A stretch of DNA of 47,460 nt, taken from positions 1 through 47,460 of the forward strand of contig JADHXR010000041.1 of assembly GCA_016782865.1 (NCBI GenBank), in the 5' to 3' direction. How positions within the stretch are numbered: the first letter of the stretch is position 1; the number at the start of each line of letters is the position of its first letter. This document shows, piece after piece, positions 19,514-26,538 of the stretch. A program made the translations under genes and the position numbers. The notes below the pieces were generated by a model. It was given only the letters and a program-made list of their open reading frames with translations. It made no database searches and had not been told where the DNA came from. This stretch comes from Phycisphaerae bacterium (lineage in GTDB: Bacteria > Planctomycetota > Phycisphaerae > Sedimentisphaerales > Anaerobacaceae).

Positions 19514-20734
19514 ATGAACGAAAGCTTCGGTTTTGACATCGCAGTGGTGGGCGGCGGCATTGTAGGTCTGGCGTCCGCCTATAAAATCACGCTGGCCCAT
19601 CCTGATATTAGCATCGCTGTGCTGGAAAAGGAGGACCGCGTAGCTGCACATCAGACCGGCCGCAACTCCGGCGTTATTCACTCGGGACTGTACTACCAGC
19701 CGGGCTCGAACAAGGCCAAAACCTGTGCCGAAGGACGCAAGGAGCTGCTGACGTTCGCCAAGAGGCACAGAATCCCTTATGATATTTGTGGAAAGGTAGT
19801 GGTCGCCACCCATGAAAGGGAGCGGGCCAACCTTGAAAAGATACTCCAGAACGGCCTTGAGAACGAAATAGAAGGGCTCGAAGAAATCGGTCCAGATCGG
19901 ATCAAGGAGATTGAACCGGCCTGCGAGGGTATTGCCGCGATATGGGTCCCAAGCACCGGGATAATTGATTTTGCCAAAGTCGCAGAGAAATTGGCGGATC
20001 TTGTAGAGAAGAAGAACAAGGGCAACAGAGTCCTGACTTCGCACAAAGTGACGGGTTTTGACAGGCACGATTTCTACACTGAAGTCCGAACAGACCAGGG
20101 CTCTATCGATGCAAAGTACGTTGTCAACTGTGCCGGCCTTCAATGTGATAGAGTTGCAAGATTGGACAATGTCGAGCCTGACATGAGAATAGTCCCGTTC
20201 CGTGGAGACTACTACGAACTCACAGAAGAGGCGAGAGGCAAAGTCAAAGGCCTGATATATCCTGTGCCCGACCCGGCCCTGCCTTTTCTTGGGGTCCATT
20301 TTACCCGCATGATTGCAGGCGGGGTTGAATGCGGTCCGAACGCCGTCTTTTCATTCAAGAGGGAAGGTTATGGCAAGACCGATTTTAGCCTGAGCGATAC
20401 TCTGGATGCCCTGTCTTATCCGGGGCTCTGGAGAATGTTCCTGAAGTATTGGAAATCCGGGTTGGGCGAATATGCCAGGGCGTTCTCAAGAAAGCTGTTT
20501 CTTCGGCAATTGCAGAGGCTCGTTCCCTCACTGGCCGACAGCGACATCAAGCCCTGCCGGGCCGGGGTGAGGGCCCAGGCACTCGAGCGCAACGGCAAAC
20601 TGATCGATGATTTTAGAATAGAAAGACAAGCGAACTCAATTCACGTCTTGAACGCCCCGTCGCCGGCAGCCACGGCATCGCTTGCCATAGGCGATTACGT
20701 AAACAAAATGGCCACGAAGTACTTCAAGTTGTAA
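19514..20734 (+). CDS. lhgO: L-2-hydroxyglutarate oxidase/dehydrogenase (FAD)
   Basis: This flavoenzyme of the DAO superfamily oxidises L-2-hydroxyglutarate to 2-oxoglutarate, passing electrons to oxygen or the quinone pool. The protein is 406 residues, normal for LhgO. The dinucleotide-binding motif is VVGGGIVGLASAYKI near residue 10. The family signatures HQTGRNSGVIHSGLYYQPGS, VNCAGLQCDRVA, FRGDYYELT, and the C-terminal GVRAQALERNG with NAPSPAATASLAIG are all present. The start at 19514 follows GGATCTTGGAGA; an upstream TTG frame adds only low-complexity residues before the fold. It stands alone, with foldback repeats on both sides. Confidence 0.92.
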   Translation: MNESFGFDIAVVGGGIVGLASAYKITLAHPDISIAVLEKEDRVAAHQTGRNSGVIHSGLYYQPGSNKAKTCAEGRKELLTFAKRHRIPYDICGKVVVATHERERANLEKILQNGLENEIEGLEEIGPDRIKEIEPACEGIAAIWVPSTGIIDFAKVAEKLADLVEKKNKGNRVLTSHKVTGFDRHDFYTEVRTDQGSIDAKYVVNCAGLQCDRVARLDNVEPDMRIVPFRGDYYELTEEARGKVKGLIYPVPDPALPFLGVHFTRMIAGGVECGPNAVFSFKREGYGKTDFSLSDTLDALSYPGLWRMFLKYWKSGLGEYARAFSRKLFLRQLQRLVPSLADSDIKPCRAGVRAQALERNGKLIDDFRIERQANSIHVLNAPSPAATASLAIGDYVNKMATKYFKL

Positions 20735-20918
20735 GGACTGTGCATGAAATAGATTCTCGAATTTGGGGCCCAAGTGTGCCGTAGATTTGGGTGCGATCGA
20801 TTGAGTGGAGCCGGAACTGTAGCTATTCTACAGTGAGGATTCCACGATTGAGGAGCAGCCGAAGATGCGGTGCAATTGCCCAGCCAAAACGGGAAGTTAT
20901 TTCATGCACGGTCCTAAG

Positions 20919-21041
20919 GTGAGGCTTGCCCCACCAATTTGGACATTCGATATTGGACATTGGACATTCATTATTCAAAGCCGATCGAATATCGAACAAG
21001 GAATGTCGAATATTGAAGTTGATCGGTGGGACAAGCCCCAC
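20919..21041. repeat. 123-bp foldback element before the CGGC-domain gene
   Basis: The outer stems are GTGAGGCTTGCCCCACC (20919-20935) and GGTGGGACAAGCCCCAC (21025-21041), 15 of 17 paired. Inner parts carry several copies of ATTGGACATT/AATGTCGAATATTG on the two arms. Together with unremarkable sequence at 20735-20918 it fills the gap after lhgO; it ends 27 bp before the next start codon. I see no gene in it despite open frames on both strands. Confidence 0.65.
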
Positions 21042-21067
21042 GCAAGACTTTAGGAAAAGGACAAAAC

Positions 21068-21499
21068 ATGGTAGATTTGAAGGACAAAGACTACGTAGCT
21101 ATAGTGCAGTGCCACATCGTAAAAGAACGTTGCTCCGGCTACAATTGCGAAAAGGCATTCAATGAGCGCACAGGCGGTTTTTCTGCTTACCCCAAGGACA
21201 AGGCGTATCGTATGCTCAATCTCACGTGCGGCGGCTGCTGCGGCAGGGCCCTGCAACGTAAACTAAGCAACCTGATCCGTCGGATAAAAAAGCAGGAGCA
21301 AATAGGAAAGGACCGCATTGTCGTGAAATTGGCTTCCTGCCTGACAAAAGACAACTTCCATTCTTCACCATGTCCGCACCTTGATTATCTCAAGAGCCTG
21401 ATAACAAAGCTCGGCCTGGACATGTGCGAGGACACGTACATATATGAGAAGTCCGAAAAGCGACGCAAGGAAGGTCTGTACAACGCCAGTAGCCGATGA
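21068..21499 (+). CDS. CGGC-domain protein (putative metal-binding)
   Basis: This 143-residue protein is named for its conserved Cys motif, here LTCGGCCGR with Cys54, Cys57 and Cys58. Other Cys residues (QCHIVKERCSGYNC near 15-27, ASCL, SSPCPH, DMCEDTY) are spaced as in CGGC-domain proteins, which are proposed to bind metal; no reaction is established. The start at 21068 follows AGGAAAAGG; an ATG 42 bp upstream lies in the foldback repeat. Its stop codon overlaps the priA start (ATGA), so the two are translationally coupled. Whether it helps PriA is unknown. Confidence 0.75.
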   Translation: MVDLKDKDYVAIVQCHIVKERCSGYNCEKAFNERTGGFSAYPKDKAYRMLNLTCGGCCGRALQRKLSNLIRRIKKQEQIGKDRIVVKLASCLTKDNFHSSPCPHLDYLKSLITKLGLDMCEDTYIYEKSEKRRKEGLYNASSR

Positions 21500-23871
21500 G
21501 CAAACACCGAACTGATACCTTGTTCGAGATAGAGGAGGCAGGCTCAGAGACTTTACGCGGCCACATAATCCGCGTGGCGTTTGAGTCGGCGGCGGATACG
21601 GAATTTGACTATCTTGTCCCGGATGAGATGTGGCCTGTTAGGGCCGGCCAGAGAGTTGAGGTTCCGTTTGGGAGGAACAACAAACTACAAAAGGGTTTCT
21701 GTGTTGAATCGGATGTTCCTGCCGAAGAGGCGTTCGGAAGCGCACAGCGAGGCATCCGGCTCAAAGCGGTCTCGCGCGTCGTTGACAAAGAGCCGTTAGT
21801 GGATTCTGAGCTGATGGCATTGGCTCGGTGGATTGGCGGTTACTACGTTTGCCCGCTCGGGCAGGTCCTGGCCGCAATTGTGCCGGCGGCGGTGAAGAAA
21901 GGGGCCGGTGTTAAGACACAGAAGTATGTTTATCTGACGATCGGCGTTGCTGATACCGAGAAGATCATCGGCGAATTGAAGGGCAAAAAGCAAAAACAGA
22001 TTGTCGCCTTACTTCGCCAGCGAGAGGCCTTTGGGCCTGATTCGGCTCTGGAGTTGCAGGGTGTCCTGGAGACAGCAGGTTGTGGCGCCCAACCGTTGAA
22101 GAGACTCACCGAGCGGGAAATTGTCAAGATAGGCCAAAAGACGGTATTGAAATCTCTGCCCGCCATTCCGAAGGCAATGGCAATAGGGACGCAGCCGCAG
22201 ATAGTCCTCAATGCCGACCAGCGCAACGTGCTCGAGTCGATCAAAGCTCAGATAGATTCAGACGAGTTCGGCGTCTCACTGGTTCACGGCGTCACCGACA
22301 GCGGCAAGACTGAGCTTTATGTCAGGGCCATCCGTCAGGTGTTGCACAAGGGCAAGAGTGCTATTGTGCTGCTGCCTGAAATTGCTCTGACGGCCCAGAC
22401 CGTTCAGAGATTCAATGAGCGGTTCCAAAAAATCGCCGTAATGCATTCGGGTCTGACCGCCGCGCAGCGAAATGTGCAGTGGCAAAAGATAAGGTCGGGC
22501 GAGGCTGACGTTGTGATTGGCGCCCGGTCAGCAGTTTTTGCGCCGCTATCGAACCTGGGTCTGGTCGTCGTCGACGAAGAGCACGAGCCCAGCTACAAGC
22601 AGGATACCGCGCCACGGTATAACGGCAGAGACGTAGCGATCAAGCGGGCACAGTTGGCGAGCGCGCATTGCATTCTAGGCAGCGCGACTCCGTCATTGGA
22701 GATGCTGTCGAACTGCCGGAGTAAGAAGCACTTCAACCTGCTGCATCTGCCCAAGAGGGTGATGGACCTGCCGATGCCCCAGATGAAACTGGTCGATTTG
22801 ACCCAGACGCCAATAACGCAAAAGGGCATGAATTTGCTGAGCGAGCCTCTGGGTCGGCATTTGAAAGAAATCCTGGCCAAGAAGGAACAGGCAATCTTGC
22901 TCTTGAACCGACGCGGCTACAGTAGTTTTGTGTTCTGCCCATCCTGCAAGCACACGGTTCACTGCCGCAACTGCGATGTGACGCTGACCTTCCACAAATC
23001 GAAAAAGACTCGCTACGAGCGAATGCGAACGGTCACCGGAAAGCACATGAATTACGGCTATGCGATTTGCCATTATTGCCTTGCACAAACGCTCGTGCCT
23101 GAGAAATGCCCGCTCTGCGACAAGGGATTCGCAATGATCGGGCTTGGCTCGCAACGGCTCGAAGAGGAACTGGCCAAAAAATTCCCCGATGCTCGTGTGT
23201 CGCGAATTGACAGCGATTCGATGGCGGGCAAGGACTATTACCGGTTGCTGAGAGATTTCGGCGAGGGTAGAATCGACATCCTGGCCGGTACGCAAATGCT
23301 TGCCAAGGGGTTGCATTTTCCGAACGTGACGCTGGTCGGCATTATCAGTGCAGATACGTGCCTCTATCTTCCGGATTTCAGAGCGAACGAACGGACTTTC
23401 CAGCTTATTTCGCAGGTGGCCGGCCGGGCCGGACGCTCAGCGAAGAAGGGAACCGTCTTCGTCCAGACATTCTTGGTCAACCAGCCGGCCATACGATTTG
23501 CCGTCGCCGGGGACTTTGACGGTTTTGTCAAGCAGGAACTGAGACATCGCGAGGCCTGCAATTTGCCACCGTTCTGGCGGTTGGCTGTCATCGTCATGCG
23601 CGACATGAAGTTTGACAAGCTTGAGGTGGCCAGCCAGCAGATGCGCCAAAGACTGGACACTATTGTCGGGCGCGAAGGTCTTGAGGCCACCGTTCGCGGG
23701 CCCATGCCGGCGGTGATCAGCCGAGTACGGCGATTCCACAGGATGCAGTTAATCGTACAGGCGCCGCAGGCGGCAACTATACAGCGGTTGTTTGCCGCCC
23801 TGCGGGCCGAGCGGCCTATTCGCCCGACGGTCAAAATTGCTATAGATATCGATCCGGTAAATCTATTATAG
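21496..23871 (+). CDS. priA: Primosomal protein N' (replication restart helicase PriA)
   Basis: PriA recognises stalled forks, unwinds DNA 3'-5' and starts reloading of the replicative helicase. The protein has 791 residues, normal length. An N-terminal 3'-binding domain is followed by the helicase core: Walker A in VTDSGKTELYVRAI (about 264), VVDEEHEPSYKQDTAPRYNGR (DEEH box plus the PriA-specific Tyr/Arg stretch given in part), LLNRRGYSSF, and motifs V/VI in VAGRAGRSAKKG. Zinc cysteines are CPSCKHTVHCRNC and CHYCLAQTLVPEKCPLC. An insertion of about 20 residues (KSKKTRYERMRTVTGKHMNY) lies between the two zinc pairs, where most PriA proteins have a short H-Y-C linker. The start overlaps the stop of the CGGC gene by the ATGA arrangement. 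Confidence 0.93.
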   Translation: MSKHRTDTLFEIEEAGSETLRGHIIRVAFESAADTEFDYLVPDEMWPVRAGQRVEVPFGRNNKLQKGFCVESDVPAEEAFGSAQRGIRLKAVSRVVDKEPLVDSELMALARWIGGYYVCPLGQVLAAIVPAAVKKGAGVKTQKYVYLTIGVADTEKIIGELKGKKQKQIVALLRQREAFGPDSALELQGVLETAGCGAQPLKRLTEREIVKIGQKTVLKSLPAIPKAMAIGTQPQIVLNADQRNVLESIKAQIDSDEFGVSLVHGVTDSGKTELYVRAIRQVLHKGKSAIVLLPEIALTAQTVQRFNERFQKIAVMHSGLTAAQRNVQWQKIRSGEADVVIGARSAVFAPLSNLGLVVVDEEHEPSYKQDTAPRYNGRDVAIKRAQLASAHCILGSATPSLEMLSNCRSKKHFNLLHLPKRVMDLPMPQMKLVDLTQTPITQKGMNLLSEPLGRHLKEILAKKEQAILLLNRRGYSSFVFCPSCKHTVHCRNCDVTLTFHKSKKTRYERMRTVTGKHMNYGYAICHYCLAQTLVPEKCPLCDKGFAMIGLGSQRLEEELAKKFPDARVSRIDSDSMAGKDYYRLLRDFGEGRIDILAGTQMLAKGLHFPNVTLVGIISADTCLYLPDFRANERTFQLISQVAGRAGRSAKKGTVFVQTFLVNQPAIRFAVAGDFDGFVKQELRHREACNLPPFWRLAVIVMRDMKFDKLEVASQQMRQRLDTIVGREGLEATVRGPMPAVISRVRRFHRMQLIVQAPQAATIQRLFAALRAERPIRPTVKIAIDIDPVNLL

Positions 23872-23872
23872 T

Positions 23873-23901
23873 TTGCAATCCGGCGCCGAATGTAGTATAT
23901 T
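23873..23901 (+). promoter_or_regulatory. Sigma-70-type promoter of tRNA-Pro
   Basis: TTGCAA (23873-23878) and TATATT (23896-23901) are separated by exactly 17 bp, starting 2 bp after the priA stop codon and ending 16 bp before the tRNA. The position and spacing support independent transcription of the tRNA. Confidence 0.6.
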
Positions 23902-23917
23902 TGCCGGACTGTTTGGC

Positions 23918-23992
23918 CGGGGAGTAGCTCAGTTTGGCCAGAGCGCTGCGTTCGGGACGCAGAGGTCGCAAGTTCAAATCTTGTCTCCCCGA
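23918..23992 (+). tRNA. tRNA-Pro (anticodon CGG)
   Basis: The cloverleaf is complete: acceptor CGGGGAG/CTCCCCG, D stem GCTC/GAGC, anticodon stem CTGCG/CGCAG with loop TTCGGGA (anticodon CGG), and T arm GCAAG-TTCAAAT-CTTGT with one G-T pair. The C1-G72 pair is typical of bacterial tRNA-Pro. Discriminator base is A and CCA is not encoded. The next 400 bp are unassigned and may be an old integration site, since tRNA 3' ends are frequent att sites; I see no repeat of the 3' end in the window. Confidence 0.93.
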
Positions 23993-24385
23993 TTAATGTA
24001 ACTTTTGGTGAGAGCGAGAATTAGGGAGACTTGACTTTTCGCTCATCCTGCCCTTGGGCTGTCCCAGTGTCATTTCAGTGTCAGTTTCTGAAACATTTCT
24101 GATACAACCCAAACCCGTCATCTCCGAGCTTGGCAACATGTGTGCTTCTCATAAATCGTGTAAGGGCAATGGAATACAAAAATGGCAAGAATTCGCAACG
24201 TATTCAGTGACCCTTCCTTATGTTTCAAAAGCTGAGCGGGACTTCTGGACTTTCGAGATTGGAGGGGGGATCCGCGACTTCGTCTTTCCAGGGTTCAGGA
24301 TTGCCAATCATGACACGCACCCTTGCCTATCCTTTGGAACTGACTCAGGACCCGGCAAGGATAACGGGGTAGTCGGAACTTGTTC
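23993..24385. other. Region between tRNA-Pro and the accessory locus, no gene supported
   Basis: An open frame of 111 codons runs on the + strand at 24054-24389, but it has no ribosome site, its composition is odd (many Ser, Pro, Cys) and I recognise nothing in it. A direct repetition, CAGTGTCA, occurs twice near 24065-24085. The stretch marks the change from core genes to accessory genes. Confidence 0.4.
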
Positions 24386-24413
24386 TTGAAACGATTGCAC
24401 GTTCGGCTATACT
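24386..24413 (+). promoter_or_regulatory. Putative promoter of the Tat-exported isomerase-like gene
   Basis: TTGAAA (24386-24391) and TATACT (24408-24413) are 16 bp apart. They lie 75 bp upstream of the start codon at 24488, with no other gene between. Confidence 0.45.
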
Positions 24414-24487
24414 ATACGGTGTAGCAATCGTGTATCGGCCCACGAGTGCCGGAGAGGGGAGTATTGACCGAAGAAAGGAGAGGTCAT

Positions 24488-25201
24488 ATGTGCCAATGTC
24501 ACGCTCGCCGTCCCTGTCATGGTTGCCACGCGGCTGTCAATCGCCGGCATTTCCTCAAAAGCATCGGACTAGCTGCGGCGACAACGCTCGGCGGGCTCAC
24601 GTCATCCACAAGGGCTGCCGACGACAAAACAGGAGGGATTCGCATCGCGACGGTCTTCTTGGCAAATACGAAGATCAGAGAGATTCTGAACGATGGCGGG
24701 CAGGGAGTCTGCGAGGCAATGCCCGACGACATGCTCAGTATGCTGATGGCCAGGATTCTTACTGGCCGACCTGGTTACGTGTCTGACCCGGCGCTTGATA
24801 CCTCGAAGAATCAGATCGTTTATGCTCACTGCGTGGCCACGACCAAGGTATTCGGTCCTGAAGGCAATCACAACAGCTTCAGGATTCGCACACTTCACAA
24901 CCGTGACCCGCGCGGAGCCTGTGGCCAATCATTCTTGCCCTCTGGCTATATGACGACATCCTTTCGCACAAATTGGCAGCAGAAGAAGCTAATCATCCAT
25001 CAGGCCAAGGCAGTGGGCAATCTCGATAGCGAATACGGATGCCGTACTCAGCTCGTCGCAGAAGTCCGCGGCGACATCGGCAAGTTGTTCGAACAGTGGG
25101 ACCGGTTTGGATGGCATCGAGTTACCGTCTACGGTGACGTCAAGGAGCCGCTCGCAGAATTCGGCAAGGCCTTAGGATTAGATATCATCGAAGAAGCGTG
25201 A
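24488..25201 (+). CDS. Tat-exported L-fucose/L-arabinose isomerase-like protein, internally deleted
   Basis: The protein has 237 residues. Residues 20-45 are a twin-arginine signal (NRRHFLKSIGLAAATTLGG). The part from about 75 to the end matches, from memory, the C-terminal domain of the L-fucose-isomerase-like family found in Planctomycetota: GVCEAMPDDMLSMLM, GRPGYVSDPALDTS, YAHCVATTKVFGPEG, IHQAKAVGN, WDRFGWHRVTVYGD. Full-length members have about 450 residues. The N-terminal isomerase domains are missing, and only a scrap (IRIATVFLANTKIREILN) links the signal to the C-terminal part. I infer an in-frame internal deletion; activity is doubtful. Before the RR motif is an unusual Cys/His string (CQCHARRPCHGCH) that includes a CxxCH. 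The start is fixed by AAAGGAGAGG; an earlier in-frame start has no such site. Confidence 0.6.
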   Translation: MCQCHARRPCHGCHAAVNRRHFLKSIGLAAATTLGGLTSSTRAADDKTGGIRIATVFLANTKIREILNDGGQGVCEAMPDDMLSMLMARILTGRPGYVSDPALDTSKNQIVYAHCVATTKVFGPEGNHNSFRIRTLHNRDPRGACGQSFLPSGYMTTSFRTNWQQKKLIIHQAKAVGNLDSEYGCRTQLVAEVRGDIGKLFEQWDRFGWHRVTVYGDVKEPLAEFGKALGLDIIEEA

Positions 25202-25332
25202 CGGGGCTGAGGGAATAATAGCTATGGGCGTTCTATTTGAGACCGTGGTTATGTCGGGAAAGGGGCAGAACTCCGACTGAGCCATTCAGGAAGGTAAGTG
25301 TATGTTTTCAGCAAGATAGAATAATTGCCACT

Positions 25333-25360
25333 GTGGTCCTATCTTGTCCTGACAAGCGCA
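25333..25360 (+). repeat. Dispersed repeat A, copy 1
   Basis: The sequence is GTGGTCCTATCTTGTCCTGA followed by CAAGCGCA. Related copies occur around the insertion sequence at 38149-38319 (inverted, two copies), 39783-39811 and 40137-40170. The rest of the gap 25202-25454 shows no gene. Confidence 0.55.
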
Positions 25361-25454
25361 GCCTGACCTAATTGACACCTGTTGCGTTGGCAGGGTTATG
25401 TCGTTGGCCAGTTTATGTTCGGCCACATGCGCCGATATCAGATGAGGTTAAAAT

Positions 25455-26321
25455 ATGCGATGTACTGTCATGAGCACTGCATCTGGAAACGCGGGTAGGT
25501 CATTATCTGCCCTTCATTTGTTCATTCTATTTGGTTCAGGTCTTCTCATATCCTGTCCGCAGAGAGGTTACTCTATCGATCTGTCAGTTGGCCTCGATAT
25601 ATCTCGCATTGAAACCAGCGGCGCAACCGCGGAGATCAGCGGTGAGAAATTGCTGATTCGAACAGAACCGGTCTCCAGACCCAGGATTGTCGTTAATGGT
25701 CCGGGTGGGAGATGGGATCTGCAAACTTCAACAAAGATATCAATGTTGGTCCGCAACACTGGAGATTCAACAATCAGACTGAGCTGTATCCTGGGTGATC
25801 ACGGCTGGAACGAGGGCATGCTCATTTTGCATCCCCGCGAACAGGAGACAATGGAGGTTTTGATTAGAGGGATGGTTCTGGAGGACAAGCATCCCCTGAA
25901 GGTGAACTTTGAAAATATGAACGGCACGCCGGGCGGTTATCTTCATCACTGGGTGAAATTCCACGCTGACAGCATGCGCAAACTCACATTCTCACTGCTC
26001 AACAACAATTCCAACTCGAGTTTCGAGATCAATAACTACGGGCCTTTTGCCTATGACGGCAACGACCTGGTCGGACATCCCTCAGTCCCGGAACCTTTCA
26101 GAAGCATCGGCGCCGTTGACGGTTCATTTGCACCTTTGTCAGATGTTCCGACTTTCCCACACTCCGTGGGGCCTGACAAGCCTGGTTGGATCTATTCGTG
26201 GGACAAAGAGAAGCACTTGAACTACGTTGACGAGAATAACAGAGATCTTACCCCGGATGAAATGCATGCCGAATGGGCGGTCAGGAAAATAGAGGAACTG
26301 GAGATACGTCCTGTATCGTAA
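25455..26321 (+). CDS. Chimeric exported protein: carbohydrate-enzyme N-terminus joined to a sulfatase segment
   Basis: This is a 288-residue open frame with a hydrophobic leader and possible lipobox (GSGLLISC). Residues about 30-185 are beta-rich (SMLVRNTGDSTIRLSCILGD, HPREQETMEVLIR, NGTPGGYLHHWVKFH, KLTFSLLNNNSNSSFEI) and resemble the N-terminal module of planctomycete agarase-like enzymes. From about residue 190 the character changes: GPFAYDGNDLVGHPSVPEPF, GSFAPLSDVP, and RDLTPDEMHAEWAVRKIEEL look like the middle of a family S1 sulfatase. The frame then stops, and a sulfatase C-terminus continues in another frame at 26293. The neatest reading is a gene fusion left by deletions, not a functional enzyme. 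Both identifications are from memory. Confidence 0.5.
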   Translation: MRCTVMSTASGNAGRSLSALHLFILFGSGLLISCPQRGYSIDLSVGLDISRIETSGATAEISGEKLLIRTEPVSRPRIVVNGPGGRWDLQTSTKISMLVRNTGDSTIRLSCILGDHGWNEGMLILHPREQETMEVLIRGMVLEDKHPLKVNFENMNGTPGGYLHHWVKFHADSMRKLTFSLLNNNSNSSFEINNYGPFAYDGNDLVGHPSVPEPFRSIGAVDGSFAPLSDVPTFPHSVGPDKPGWIYSWDKEKHLNYVDENNRDLTPDEMHAEWAVRKIEELEIRPVS

Positions 26322-26538
26322 TGGAAAAGAAGAACTCTACAACCATCAGAACGATTCCTATGAATGGGACAATCTGGCAGACGACGAAGAATATGGTGAA
26401 CAGAAAGAAGAATTGAAGGATCAGATGATGAATATCGTAGGAAAGGATTTGGAGACAGTTCAACGTGAAATCAAGATTGTTGGTGTCGTACGAAAACAAA
26501 TATGCTTTCCAACCGCGTATACGGGACATGTCAGATGA
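26293..26538 (+). pseudogene. Sulfatase C-terminal remnant
   Basis: After an in-frame TAG the reading frame gives NWRYVLYRNGKEELYNHQND and then SYEWDNLADDEEYGEQKEEL. The pattern W-RY-LYR-G-EELYdHrNDpyEWxNLA is the standard C-terminus of family S1 sulfatases. It has no start codon of its own and lies one frame off from the sulfatase-like middle segment in the preceding gene, so roughly half of the enzyme and the frame have been lost. Its TGA stop overlaps the ATG of the GH2 gene (ATGA), suggesting the ancestral sulfatase and GH2 genes were translationally coupled. Confidence 0.7.

Noticed and set aside
24054..24389. 111-codon frame downstream of tRNA-Pro
   Set aside because: No ribosome site, no recognisable domain and atypical composition. 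Kept only as an unassigned region.
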